Assembly: GCA_019096195.1 (NCBI GenBank)
Contig: JAGTXK010000219.1
Location: 868,001-932,000, forward strand
Length of the DNA stretch: 64,000 bases
Reading direction: 5' to 3'
Source: Boletus sp. NGJ
Lineage: Eukaryota; Basidiomycota; Agaricomycetes; Boletales; Boletaceae
Shown: piece after piece, positions 1-11,626 of the stretch
Layout: each line of letters starts with the position of its first letter
Position numbering within the stretch: the stretch's first letter is position 1
Translations under genes and position numbers: made by a program
The notes under the pieces: generated by a model
Databases searched by the model: none
Told to the model about the DNA's origin: nothing
Seen by the model: only the letters and a program-made list of their open reading frames with translations

Positions 1-1572
1 GGGGCCGAGCAAACGCATAACCCCAATCGATAGAGAGCCTTGGACACGAGGTTTGTACAAAGGTTGATATATGCGGATCGAACAGCGAGAGCTTCGCAGG
101 TGACACCTCGGAGAGTAGAATTGGTACATAGGGTATAGAAACGCGAGATGTTGAAAGCTGATTTGTGATTGCTTGAAGTTGCTTGAAGCTTCCCTGGCGT
201 CCAAGCGTTCCCAGAATAACACCCCACAGCCGAGGGTCTTGCACTCGATTGGAAAGCTTGGTTGTGCGATCTAGCTCGGTCGGGTCAAGTAATGGAAGGA
301 GAGAGGTAATGCTCTCGCGGGCAGATTGGACAGCCTGGTCTCGGATTCGTCGCATCTCGTCGTGATTATAGCGCTCTCGAGTAAGTTTTTTTGAGTAGGG
401 ATCATATCGAAACGCGGGAACAGTAGGATTCGCAATCATGATCGACTCGAGGTGAAACCGACCGTCCCCAAGGTATCTGCACTGATTTAGCCAGATGTTG
501 AAACCAATAATCGGAGGCGTACAATACTGCGTCGACCGTGTCCAGAGATGGAGCTGTGCAGCCTAAAATTTCTCCAGGAGAAAGTGGTTTTGAGCGGGGT
601 ATTATGGCTTCGTATCTACCAGTCCAGCGACTGGAGTTCCCATCCGACAGCGGGCCAGATGTCTCACTACTTTCATGTCCGAGAACGAGGTCTTCCTTGA
701 GCTTTTGCAAAGCCGAAACGAACTGGATAGTTGAAACTAATGCTAGTCGAGTCGGTTCTTGTGGTGGCTGTGGGCTTTGCTGAGCATACCTGTGCTTTGG
801 GAAATCGCGCGTAGATGATGACCCTTGGATGCGAAGGTATCGTGTTCTCCTAATTTGCTGACCCGCAGGTATACCCGCATCACTCTCCTCTGAATCCATG
901 AGCAGCTCGTAGAATGTAGCGCGGTCGCTTGGGAAGTTCATGCGAACGGTGTCGGCGAGATGTGTGAAGTCGATGGCTATTTCGACGAATACATAGAGCG
1001 TCTTGATACTAGTTTGGTCGATCGGTACTATGATCCAATTCAGACAATGCAGTTCACCAATCTGTCAAGAGACGAACCAAGGCAGCTATGTCCATAATGG
1101 ACAAGCATATCACAACCCAGGGCAACTGCGGTGTAGTCGTCGATACAGCACGCCCCGTATGTGACATCACCCATGATGACGGTTAGTGCATCAGTGAACC
1201 TGTGCGGGGTTTTGAACGAAAATTTAGATGAGAAACTATCCGGTGGACAATCTTGTGATCACCTGCGCACCGCTCGATGATATCTGCGATGGTACATGCA
1301 AACATCTGGAGACCCTCAGGCATCTGAAGAGCAACCATATTGGCTCTGTTCTTGCGAACATGATGTATCGTCTTGTGAATTTCAAAGGAGTAGTTGGTGG
1401 GTAATTGCTTGATTGCTTGGTTAAGGAGTGGATCTGTGAGGATTTCTCCTGGAATTTGATTCGCGAATTGAGTTGATGCAGAGCTATGATTTGAGGGCGC
1501 AGCGGACTTTGACCCTACGAAGCGCTTTTTGGGTTTTGAAGCGGTACTGGGATGTTTCTGTTCTGCTGCCAT
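1..1572 (-). CDS. DPH1: Diphthamide synthase subunit DPH1 (3' end beyond window)
   Basis: DPH1 acts with DPH2 in the cytosol in the first step of diphthamide synthesis on eEF2, using an unusual radical-SAM Fe-S chemistry. Four exons are visible: 1572-1271, 1199-1078, 1027-523 and 476 to the window edge. The joined reading gives [19 protein letters not shown], then [18 protein letters not shown] with the first cluster cysteine, then VHYGHSCL, then [20 protein letters not shown] segment close to the window edge carries the last conserved cysteine. The basic N-terminus and the ATG at 1572 fit the family. The frame is open at the left edge, so only the C-terminal tail is missing. The gene is divergent from NPC1, with 142 bp between the start codons. 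Confidence 0.95.
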
Positions 1573-1714
1573 CGCGAGAGGGTGGATGTGAGAAGATCAC
1601 GTGCTGACTCTGAATCGTTGTTGTGGCGTCTCAGCACTGTCCGTCCTGAGTGCTTGAGTCGTCGTTCACGGTCAATATTCTACTTGCCTCCTGATCATTC
1701 AGTTAGCTGGCACA

Positions 1715-4700
1715 ATGGTACTCTCCGACACAGGTCAATGCGTTATGAGGGGCTCTTGTGGGTCCAAAGGCTGGTTTGGACAACAGCTGCCATGTCCCTA
1801 CGACGGTCCTCCAATCGAGGTGTGCAAGTACGCTTTCCACAGAGGATAAGCTAATAGCTCTGTTTATCTCAGCCTAAGAACCAGCATGCTAGGGATCTCC
1901 TCGTCTCTGTTTGCGGTGCAGAGTACGCCGAAGGACCAGCTTGTTGTACTTCAGCCCAACTCGAAACCCTACGAAATTCTCTGGCACAAGCAGAGCTTCT
2001 CATTTCATCTTGCCCAGCCTGCCGCAACAATTTCAGGTCGTTTTTCTGCTCGTTTACTTGTTCACCACAGCAGCACCTTTTCCTGAATGTAACCGAAACA
2101 CAGAAATCTAGCTCCGGAGAGACCGCAGTCAAATCCATGGACTTTTTTGTCGGAGAACAGTTCGCTTCAGGCTTCTATGACAGCTGCAAGAGTGTCCAGG
2201 TCGGAGCTACCAATGGATACGCCATGGACCTCATCGGAGGTGGCGCACAGACATACTCAGAATTCCTCAAGTTCTTGGGGGACGAGAAGGACCTCGGCAG
2301 TCCCTTCCAGATCAATTTTCCCTCCACTACCCCTCCACAAATTACTCATTTAGATCCAGTTCCAAGGAACTGCGCAGACAACGGCTTGGCTAGTCGGTGT
2401 ACCTGTATCGACTGTCCAACCGTCTGCCAGGTGTTACCCGAGGTTCCAATTCCGGGTCAAGAACCCACTTGCTCCGTCGGTCTTCTCACCTGCCTCTCCC
2501 TCGCGTTGATACTGGTATATTCTCTTGCTGTCGCGTCGTTCCTCTTTGGATATGTTTTGCAAATCACAATTCGGAGACGGAGAGAGAAGAGATATGAACG
2601 CATGGCTTTATCTGCGGATGCTGCATCGTCTACCCTGTCTCCCAGGTTACACACGCGCGGGTTGGTGGGAGCCATATCACTTTCCCATGATCGGGAAGAG
2701 TCTTTGGGGGCACCGTCCACAGAATCCCGGCCACTCGGTCGTGGAGCATCACTCCTGGATCCTATCGGGGCATCTCAACCGCGACAGTATCGCCTGAATA
2801 CTGTACTGAGACGTGCGTTCTACCGCCTCGGCATTTGGGCAGCTTCGTCGCCTTTCTTAACGTTCTCCCTTGTTTTCACGGCCGTTGGATTGCTCAATCT
2901 CGGTTGGAAGAAGTTCGATATAGAGACCGATCCGGTGAGGCTATGGGTTGCCCCAGATGCCGAGAGCAAACTGCAGAAGGAGTTCTTCGACGAGCACTTT
3001 GGGCCATTCTACCGTGCACAGCAGATCTTCATTACAGACGCTCCGAACCCATATACGGAAAACCACAGCAATGCGTCACTTATATCTGTCAATCCTGGCG
3101 TCCTTTCTTACAAGCATCTTGATTACTGGCTCGACGTGGAGAAAGATATCCGTGCTCTCCGTTCTCATCCGCATGGTTATCGCCTCACGGACGTATGTTT
3201 CAAGCCTGCAGGTCCGCGAGGCGCGTGTGTTGTACAGTCGATTGGCGCGTGGTTTGGCAATGATTTTAGCGATTATGACGAGTCAACCTGGGCGGACCGC
3301 GTATTGCAGTGTGCACGGTCTCCAGTTGACTGTTTACCTGACTTCCAGCAGCCCCTTGGTCCGCAATACGTGCTTGGCGGTATACCTGAGAGCACACAAG
3401 GAACCTTACCATATCTGGAGGCCGAGGCACTCGTAGTCACATACGTGATATCAGACTCTTTGGACACCGTGGAGCGATCGAAAGCTATGGAATGGGAAGA
3501 AGCGCTCAAGGACTATTTGCTTGATCTAAACGAAAGGATATCATCAGAGGCTGGCATGCAGATCGCATTCTCGACAGGTGTCTCACTCGAGGAAGAAATC
3601 AGCAAGAGCTCCAACACAGATCTAAAGATCGTCGTTCTCTCATATCTTGCGATGTTCTTCTACGTATCTTTAACGCTGGGAAATGGGATCGCAGGGCGAG
3701 AGGAAGAAGGCCTAGTGGCTTCACTGTCGCAATGGGCTCAAACCCTCCCTCTATTCTTCAGACGAAGATCCATCGCATCGTCTTCAGTATCCGTTGACTC
3801 AAGCACTATACCCCGCATTTTTCCCCGTTTGCCTCGCAACCTCTTCGTGAACTCCAAGTTCACACTTGGTCTTTTTGGGATCGGACTAGTCATCCTCTCT
3901 GTGTCCTCCTCAGTCGGCTTTTTCTCCTTGATTGGAGTGAAAACAACGTTGATCATTGCTGAAGTTATCCCGTTCCTCGTCCTAGCCGTCGGTGTCGACA
4001 ATGTCTTCATTTTGGTGCATGAGCTTGATCGCCACAACTTGCTACATGGTGCAAATGCCTCGCTAGCATTACAAGGCGGCAGCTTACCGATCGTGCCACG
4101 TTCGCCCACTCAATCTCATCCTTCACCATTTGAGTCTACTCAGGACAACTCGGTGGATGGTGGATCTCTGCCATTATTCCTGTCACCAGAGGAGCGCGTT
4201 GCACGGACGCTGGCAAAGATAGGTCCATCAATATTACTCAGCACAGTCACGGAGACTGTGGCATTCGCACTGGGAGCTCTGGTTCCAATGCCAGCTGTAC
4301 GAAACTTTGCGCTTTATGCCGCCGGTAGTGTGCTTTTGAACGCATTGCTGCAAGTTACAGTATTTGTCAGTGCACTTGCGATCGACTTGAAACGGGTTGA
4401 GGTGAGTAACGGTCAATTATGCGTGGCTCGGCTACCCGACAGTTTATAGTCTAGCCGCATCGATTGTTTCCCTTGCATACGGTTACCATCCCGTATCGCG
4501 CTTCTCGATCCTCCAGTAGGGCTAGGCACAGTTGCCCGTTTCATTCGCAGGCACTATGCCCCATTTCTCTTGCAATCAACTGTGAAAGGCGCCGTTCTCT
4601 TTACATTCTCTGGGTTATTTGTGCTATCTGTGATATCTATACAACATATCGAACTTGGTCTGGGTGAGTGACACATGTAATCTGCTCAATTTTCCACTGA

Positions 4701-6195
4701 AATATCGAATTAGACCAAAGGCTTGCTTTGCCTTCAGATTCATACCTGAATGCATACTTTGACCACGTGGATGCCTATCTTGACGTTGGACCACCTGTGT
4801 ACTTCGTCTCGCAGCAAATCAATGTCACTCAACGAGCAGGTCAGCAAGAGCTTTGTGGTCGTTTTACCACTTGTGATGATTTCTCGATTGCCAATCTTCT
4901 GGAGGCTGAGCGCAAGAGGCCTGAAGCTTCCTTCATCTCTCAGCCAACTGCTTCTTGGATCGATGATTTTCTCAAATGGCTCGACCCCGCTATGGAATCT
5001 TGCTGCCGAGTCCGCAAAGCTGATCCTTCGAGATTCTGCAGCCCTACGGACTCCGAAAGGCTATGCCAGCCATGTCTATATGGGCAAGATCCTGCATGGA
5101 ACATCACTATGGTCGGACTTCCTGAAGGAGAAGAGTTTATGCGCTATCTTAATCGATGGCTCATCTCTCCGACCAACGAAGATTGTCCCCTCGCGGGAAA
5201 AGCGTCGTTTGGGACAGCCCTTGCGCTCGACCAAGCAGGCACGAGTGTGATTGCATCACATTTCCGCACGTCCCATACTCCGCTAAGATCCCAAGCGGAC
5301 TTTATCCACTCATTTGAAGCCGCACACCGCGTAGCAGACGAGATCTCGGACAATATCGGGTACAAAGTCTTCCCGTATTCTCTTCACTACGTATTCTTCG
5401 ACCAGTATGCCCATATCGTTGCCATCACACAAGAAATTCTCGGACTAGGGCTAGCGGCCGTCCTGGTCGTCACCGCACTGTTTCTTGGTTCGTGGAGGAC
5501 TGGGACCATCGTCACTGGTGTAGTTGCGTTGACTGTCTTAAATGTGATGGGTGTGATGGCAGTATGGGGTATCAATCTGAACGCGATCAGCTTGGTAAAC
5601 CTTGTCATCTCGCTCGGGATCGCGGTGGAATTCTGTGCACATGTCGCGAGAGCGTTCATGAGCGCAGGATCTAGCTTGCCAGCAGATTTTCCGGCGGGAC
5701 AGAAAGAGAGGGACGAACGGATGTGGGCTGCGTTAGTTGATGTTGGTCCTTCGGTAAGAGGTTTCTGCCAGGGACTTACTGGTACACTGATAGGCAACTG
5801 GATTCCCTAGGTTCTCTCCGGAATCACTTTCACAAAGCTCATTGGAATGTCTGTCCTAGCTCTAACCCGTTCACGACTTTTAGAGGTGAGATCCACTTAG
5901 GAGTAAACCATGTTTCCTTCGCCACTGACCAGGAACCAGATTTACTACTTCCGTATGTGGGTAACTCTGATCCTTTCTGGAGCTCTGCATGGTTTGGTAT
6001 TGTTACCAGTAGTGCTGAGCATTGCGGGAGGTCCAGGCTTTGCTCAACAAGAGTTGGATGAGGAGTGGATGTCCAATGCTATCAGGAATGATGCTGAATA
6101 TGGGTGAGCAGCCATCCAGTTGTATCTTCGTCGCAATAATGAATCAATCCCCCAGACCCATCCTCGCTGACGACTCATCAATCGCAAGTAATTGA
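1715..6195 (+). CDS. NPC1: NPC1-type intracellular sterol transporter
   Basis: Niemann-Pick C1 protein exports sterol from the lysosome or vacuole. Seven exons (1715-1819, 1873-4401, 4450-4663, 4714-5753, 5811-5885, 5940-6103, 6156-6195) join to 1388 codons, the usual length for fungal NPC1. The cysteine-rich luminal domain begins GQCVMRGSCGSKGWFG and includes CTCIDCPTVC. A long first membrane span region follows. The sterol-sensing domain lies around residues 700-850 (IIAEVIPFLVLAVGVDNVFI). A second RND-like membrane block ends near YYFRMWVTLILSGALHGLV. Oddity: the only usable in-frame ATG, at 1715, puts six residues before the cysteine-rich domain and leaves no signal peptide. An acceptor-like site (ctgatcattcag, ending 1702) suggests that an upstream first exon exists or was lost. 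Domain identity is very secure; the 5' end is not. Confidence 0.93.
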
Positions 6196-6289
6196 GTCTG
6201 GAAGAGCTTTTCGCGACACAATAAAATATATACAAGTACCCAGTATAATTTTGCATGCAGCTGTAGTTGATACCAAGAAATTGAACAGA

Positions 6290-7193
6290 CTACGCTGGAG
6301 ACCGGGACCTACTATCTCTAATATCTTCCCTGCTGTGGCTCCTTCTCCCCCGACTAAGGGACCTAGACCGGGACCTGCTTCGACTGTACCTCGAGTATGA
6401 CGAATATGATGGGGAATGGGAACGAGTTCGGGAACGGGAACGTGACGGAGTTTGGGAACGGGAACGGCTAGACCGCACTGAATAACTCCTAGAACGACTG
6501 CGCCGCCCTCTTGCATACCCTGTACCACCGCGTTCATAGCTCGGTGATCTCCGTCTCGGTGGAAGGCGGTCACCACGCCTTACTGGTGAACGAGAACGAG
6601 AACGAGAAGGGCGGTAGGTGTCTCTTGGGGGAGGACCACGGCGGCCATAACCTCTTGCTCGCCGGTACGTATCCGGATAGCGCGGGGGCTCGTATCCCCG
6701 CCTGCGTGGCGGTGGGGAACGCGTACGCGAACGAGAGCGGGAACGCGTGAAAGACCTGCGGTCCCGCCCGTTGCGCGCAAGGCGTGGACGTGAGCGGGAG
6801 CGAGTGCGGATGGGAACGTCAGAGAGTTCCACTTTCAGAACGAGACCGTCCAGTTGACCGCCGTTCATGTGGGATACAGCTTTTTGTGCTGCCGACGGAT
6901 CTGCATACTCCAGTGCAGCCTTGCCTCGATTTTGACCAGCTAAACAAAGGCACTGTGAGATGTGAATGAATGCGAACAAACGCATAGACCATACACTTTG
7001 TATAGAGAGGAAGATCTATTTTGATGATTTCGCCATAAAACCCGAATATTGTTTGAAGGTGGGTGTGGACAACATTGCGCGAAAGGCCGTTCACGACGAC
7101 AATTTTAGTATCTTTCTTGTCGTCTCCGTGCTCCATGTCCACATCTGCGTCGCGGAGAAGCTTTGGCGAGCGAGAGCGACCTCTTTCCGACAT
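6290..7193 (-). CDS. RNPS1-like SR-rich RRM protein
   Basis: This is a nuclear splicing/exon-junction type protein. Exons 7193-6995 and 6939-6290 give 282 aa. The N-terminus is short and acidic. A single RRM covers about residues 29-105 (KIVVVNGLSRNVVHTHLQ to GGQLDGLVLKVEL). The rest is arginine-serine and arginine-proline repeats (RSRSRSRTRSP type) to the stop codon. The spacing around FGFYGEIIKIDLP and HMNGGQLDG is that of RNPS1/SR45. Unlike the usual RRM, RNP1 reads RGKAALEY without the two central aromatics, and RNP2 reads IVVVNGL. It converges on NPC1 with 94 bp between the stop codons. An alternative is another SR protein with a degenerate RRM. Confidence 0.82.
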
Positions 7194-7288
7194 TGTTGAA
7201 TACGTCCTGGGACGAAACGACCACCGTAAGAGAAAATGGGGATGTGACTATGTGACAATGCTGTGACGGTCATAAAAGTACGACGCTA

Positions 7289-8765
7289 CTACTGTAGTCT
7301 CGCTTTCTTCCTAGACTGCTTCGTAACACCAGTTTGATTCTCATCCCTCAGCCCATGCGTCCGCTTCACATGCCTTTTCACAAGATCCTGCCTGACGAAA
7401 CTTTGACCACAAATGTCGCAACTATATGGCCTGAATCCGCTGTGACTGGCTTCGTGCCTTTTGCATTCGTTTTTGCGCAAGAACCGCAGCGGACTGTGAT
7501 CAAGTATTCAGTTGACATACAAAGATGACCAGTCTGGAGTCAACAAACCACACAGAGCAGGCAAAGGGTCTCTGCCCAATGTGGGCTCCAACATGGACCA
7601 AGATATGGTCCCTGCGCTTGTTCCGCTGATCACAACCGATGACATAACATCGAAAATCAGTCAGAAGCTCCCCGCGATCTGAAAGTTTTCCGGCAAAGTG
7701 AGACAGCCATGCTCTATCGATATCTCGTTCGGGGTGTTTAGTTCTGAAACGTTCTGCTCTGGCTATCAGCTCGCTTAGTTCGATGCCAAGATGCGCATTC
7801 AATACGGGGGATAAATGGGTGGCGTCCTCGAGGTTGCACGGAGCGGGTAAAGCGTGGTGTTCACTATCAGGGACATTAGTTGGTTCGAGTTTGATGGAAA
7901 CAGAAGATCTCGGCACTGCTAGTTGTGAAGGCGAAAAAATTTGTGCGGATGGTGAGTCCGCAGAGGACCATGGCAGAAACGAGAATTCCGAAGCAGGTTG
8001 GACCAAGATCGACATGATGTCCTGGATGACTCGCGGAGACGGACTTTGTTCGGCCCTCGAGTCCGTTGTAGAAAGAATATCGTCAATGCGATGATCCTTG
8101 GGCGTCAGCGAGGCAGGCTCTCCGCAATAAATCCCAACGTCGTGGAGCGATGTGTTGTGGATCGTGTCCAAAGGGTTGACGCCGGGATGGGGCAGGTCCA
8201 GTCGTCGAAGTCTATCGTACATATTGACATCGGGGATTAGTCCAATAACGTCGCTCGCCGTCGGATCAATGTCGCTATCGAAACCAAGCTCTATACGGCC
8301 AGTAGGCTCGTCACAGAGGAAATCCGGAGTAAATTGAGCCATACGATGGATTTCTTTCAACTCGGAACTTCTATATGGAACGGCCGGTGCGGAGAAATGG
8401 ACCATTGGCATCTCGGTGCCGCGAGTCTCGGTGGGCAAGGAAAGCAGTTCTTCATCGCCGTCGACCTGCATTCGCAGCAGAGAGTCTTCAGGGGCGAGCG
8501 GTTGATCATGAAGGTGTGCAGATGCATCCCGGCGATAAGTGATGCCTAACCCGGCGAGAGGGGACCGATAGGAGGGAGTATTGCCCCAGGCGTTCGACTG
8601 AAAGTCATCGAGAGCGTCACCGCCGTCAAGAGGTGTATTAGCAATTGACCTGAGTGGGGAAAGGAGGGTGGGGATAGATGGGTAAGGGTGTCGCAGCGCC
8701 AGCGTTGCGTGGATAGGGTACATGTTCTGTGGATAGCTTTGTGTAGGACTACGGTGGTGTTTCAT
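7289..8765 (-). CDS. C2H2 zinc-finger transcription factor
   Basis: Exons 8765-7549 and 7493-7289 give 473 aa. The first 370 residues are Ser/Pro-rich with no recognised domain. Three C2H2 fingers follow at the C-terminus: C-x4-C-x12-H-x3-H (CYVIGC), C-x2-C-x12-H-x3-H and C-x2-C-x12-H-x4-H (CDICGQSFVRQDLVKRH). The second cysteine of finger 2 is created by splicing TG to T across a GTTTGT donor, which supports the exon model. The tail is short and basic (KQSRKKARLQ). It is probably a nuclear DNA-binding regulator; the target is unknown. It is divergent from the reductase-like gene with 136 bp between start codons. Confidence 0.85.
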
Positions 8766-8901
8766 AGTTTGGGTTATTAGAGAGGAAGGGGATAGTATAT
8801 CACATGTCTCGTGCAGTAGCGTGCAGTTGTTATATATCTTGTTTGTCCTTGTTGTGCAAAGCCATTAACTAATTACCTCGTTTGGAAATATCTCCGTCGA
8901 T

Positions 8902-10007
8902 ATGTTTCCTGTCCGCCACCGAGCATGGCTGACAGCAAGATCTGCCTTTCTCAAACCCGCGCTGCTCCTCTCCAGCGTCTCTGTCGCCGCCACTACATTT
9001 TATCTCCTCTCTGATCCCGCAGAAAAATTTCCTTTGACCCCGTCCCGCTTCACGCCAACCACCCTCATCGAAGCCGTGGACGTATCTTCTAACACGAAGC
9101 TTCTAACTCTCTCTGTACCTCCGGAACTGCTCCCGCACGACCCTGGCGCATTCGCACCCATATGGTCCATCTTCATCAAGGACAGTGACATCCAAGTAGA
9201 ACGTCCCTACACCCCCCTCGAGGGCATCGATGAAAATGGTCACATGAAGTTATGGGTTAAAATGTATGAACGTGGTGAAGTCGGTCGGTGGCTACATTCG
9301 AGACAAGTTGGTGACTCGATTGAGATCCGTGGACCCGTAAAGACTTGGTCAAGGTTCTGGCAGAATGGTCATTGGGATGAAGTTGTCCTGGCACGCACCT
9401 CCATTCCCTTCTCATCCATGAACCAACTGACCTTTTCCTTTCCCTTGCAAGATATCCGGTGGGACCGGAATTACACCTTTCTACCAGCTTCTACATAGTG
9501 TTTTCAAGACATCTGATTCCTCTTTCAACGCTCGTTTTACATTACTCCACGGATCCAGATCGTCAGCGGACCTTCCTCCTTCGAGCATGATACAATATCT
9601 CGTGACACTCTCTCGGAAACATCCAGACAGGTTCCGATTGCAACTTTTCGCCGAGTCCACGAATGATACCTCGGAAAACCATTCCCTAAACATTCAACGC
9701 GGCCGGATTGGCAAGTCCGTGGTACAAGATGCATTACGACTGACACACAGCACACCGTGGTGGCGCAGGCTTCTCGGGTTATCCACCCCTACACCGTTTG
9801 CACCGGAGAGGAGGATCCTTGTCTTGGTTTGTGGTCCAGAAGGGTAAGCATTGCATGGCTCCTCGGTGCCGAAGTGTTCTTGAACCATTCTGACCTAGGA
9901 TGGTGAATGTGGTCGCTGGACCATATGGCCGCAACTACTCCCAGGGTGAAGTGGGAGGCATTTTAGGGGAGTTAGGCTTGGAATCCCACCAAGTCTGGAA
10001 GCTCTGA
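8902..10007 (+). CDS. Cytochrome b5 reductase-like FAD/NAD(P)H oxidoreductase
   Basis: Exons 8902-9384, 9452-9843 and 9899-10007 give 327 aa. A basic N-terminus and a hydrophobic stretch (about residues 18-36) suggest a mitochondrial membrane anchor. The ferredoxin-reductase fold is shown by the flavin motif RPYTPL, the pyridine-nucleotide motif ISGGTGITPFYQ and the C-terminal CGPEGM. The phosphate-binding segment reads RGPVKTW where typical b5 reductases have GPxGxF. This raises the alternative that it is a Cyc2-type mitochondrial flavoprotein acting in cytochrome c maturation rather than a true Mcr1. The enzyme class is secure; the exact partner is inference. Confidence 0.85.
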
Positions 10008-10598
10008 TGGATTATAGTATAGACGTTCTTAGAAATATATATACATATAGTTCGTATTCATCCAATGGTGCCAATGAATCAACACACAGCAGGATAACGC
10101 TCTCAGATCTCAACCTCCTCTCGTGTTGTTCAATTAGCGATCAGTAATATGCCTGAGGTTGCTATTGCATTGTGTGATCAGAGCGGTACTGCCCTGTAGA
10201 TGAGAGAAAAAGATGCCTAGATGCCTAGGTAGGTACAACATTAATCTACTTTCGCCGAGGAACAGAGTGTCGACAATAAAACAGAAACCCTTGAGGGCGT
10301 ATCACCGCGGCCGTGCAGTCTTTGAGATCCGTTGCGAATCTGTAGTTCGACTCTCGTGGTGTTTTTGTTACACGTCGCGACTTGCGAGTTCCAGTGAATC
10401 TTAGGAACTTCGTGATATATAGAAAAGCTTTGAATAAACTGAAGATAACACATGCCCTGAATCTGGCACAAATTAGACACGTCTTTTGTTTCGATTCTTC
10501 TCTTAGATGCACGGTTGATACGTCTTCCTGAAATAACCCCAAGGGGGGGCATCCATGAACCCGAGAAGCCTTGCTCCATAGTTATAGTGATAGGCAAG
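10008..10598. other. Convergent 3' intergenic region
   Basis: The stretch lies between the stop codons of the reductase-like gene and MED18. It is AT-richer than its neighbours and holds presumed 3' untranslated sequence of both. I see no conserved coding signal, RNA gene or repeat. The short open frames near 10240-10600 have no recognisable motif. Confidence 0.6.
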
Positions 10599-11422
10599 TC
10601 ATATATCTTGCCTTCGAAGGTCCAACAAGCCCTTCATGATGAACTGGACATCGAGGACAGCATCGATAGCCGAGCGGACGGTATTCAGTTGCACCTGACC
10701 AGCAACAGGAGCAGCAGTATTGACTTGGGTAGCTGTTTTGACTTCCACCTCCCACAGGGTGTCGGCGTGAGCAGGGATTGGAAGGGATGTCTTCGAGTCA
10801 ACCTCGATGTGAATGGTAAGTGAAAGGGAATCTATCAGGGAGTCGGATCGATGTTGGTACCTGCTCTTGCTGAAACATCTGGATAATGAGCGGTCCACGT
10901 CGGAAAGCATATCCGCGTTTGTATATCTGAGAGCGACGGCTGGTGTAATCCTTTTCAATGCCACTGTCTTATGAAGATGCGGACCAACCATACACGTATC
11001 CGAGGGCGCTCGCAAAACTAAGAGCATCTCCAAGGACCTCGCAGAGCGCCCATGGGCGAACGGTTGCCTCGGGATGTACGCGTACAGACTCTGGCTTTAG
11101 GTATGAATATAGAGTCCTGAAAGCTCAGTCTGTACAAGAAAACAATAACAGATACGCACTAAGCTCACCATCCAGACTCCTTGCCATTACCAAGTTCCTT
11201 TCTAGCTCTCAACAGGACTGGTTCATCACCTTGAGAGCCGGTTTGAACAAGGCCCTGCGCACCCATGTGTTCAAATACAATCTCGCGGGTGTGCATGGGA
11301 GCAGCTGACTCTGTATGCAGGGTGAGTCGGTTGAGGATAGGTTTAAGGTCGCGAGCGAAGAATTCGCCGAAGAGGGCTACTTCGTAGTATGCATGAGCGG
11401 GTGATTGAGTGACTGCCGACAT
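10599..11422 (-). CDS. MED18: Mediator complex subunit 18
   Basis: MED18 (yeast Srb5) is a beta-barrel subunit of the Mediator head module and acts in RNA polymerase II initiation. Four exons (11422-11169, 11116-10996, 10950-10861, 10802-10599) give 222 aa. The start MSAVTQSPAHAYYEVALFGE is preferred over an in-frame ATG eight codons upstream, because it sits just before the conserved YEVALFGEF strand. The diagnostic KRGYAFRRGPLIIQMFQQE segment appears only after splicing. The C-terminal domain ends QFIMKGLLDLRRQDI, as in other MED18 proteins. The call rests on these patterns and the length; the third intron (45 nt) is short but keeps frame. Confidence 0.8.
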
Positions 11423-11626
11423 CAGATCAAGCCAAGTTAGACACAAATGTACTGTAAAGATGGTCTGTAGTCATCAGTCCCGGCTGCAATAAACTCAGCA
11501 CTCTTAAGCTCACTCTTGTTCTTGTTCTTGCTCCTTCTTGTTGTGTGCGTTCCTGATTTACTGTGGCTGCATGCATACAGACCTTTTTTAATACTGATTC
11601 ATCGAGTTTCTGAATTAAACATCAGA

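Noticed and set aside
788-841. Possible additional intron in DPH1 (gtatgctcag to cattag)
   Set aside because: Its removal would not keep frame, and the unspliced reading joins smoothly to [14 protein letters not shown].
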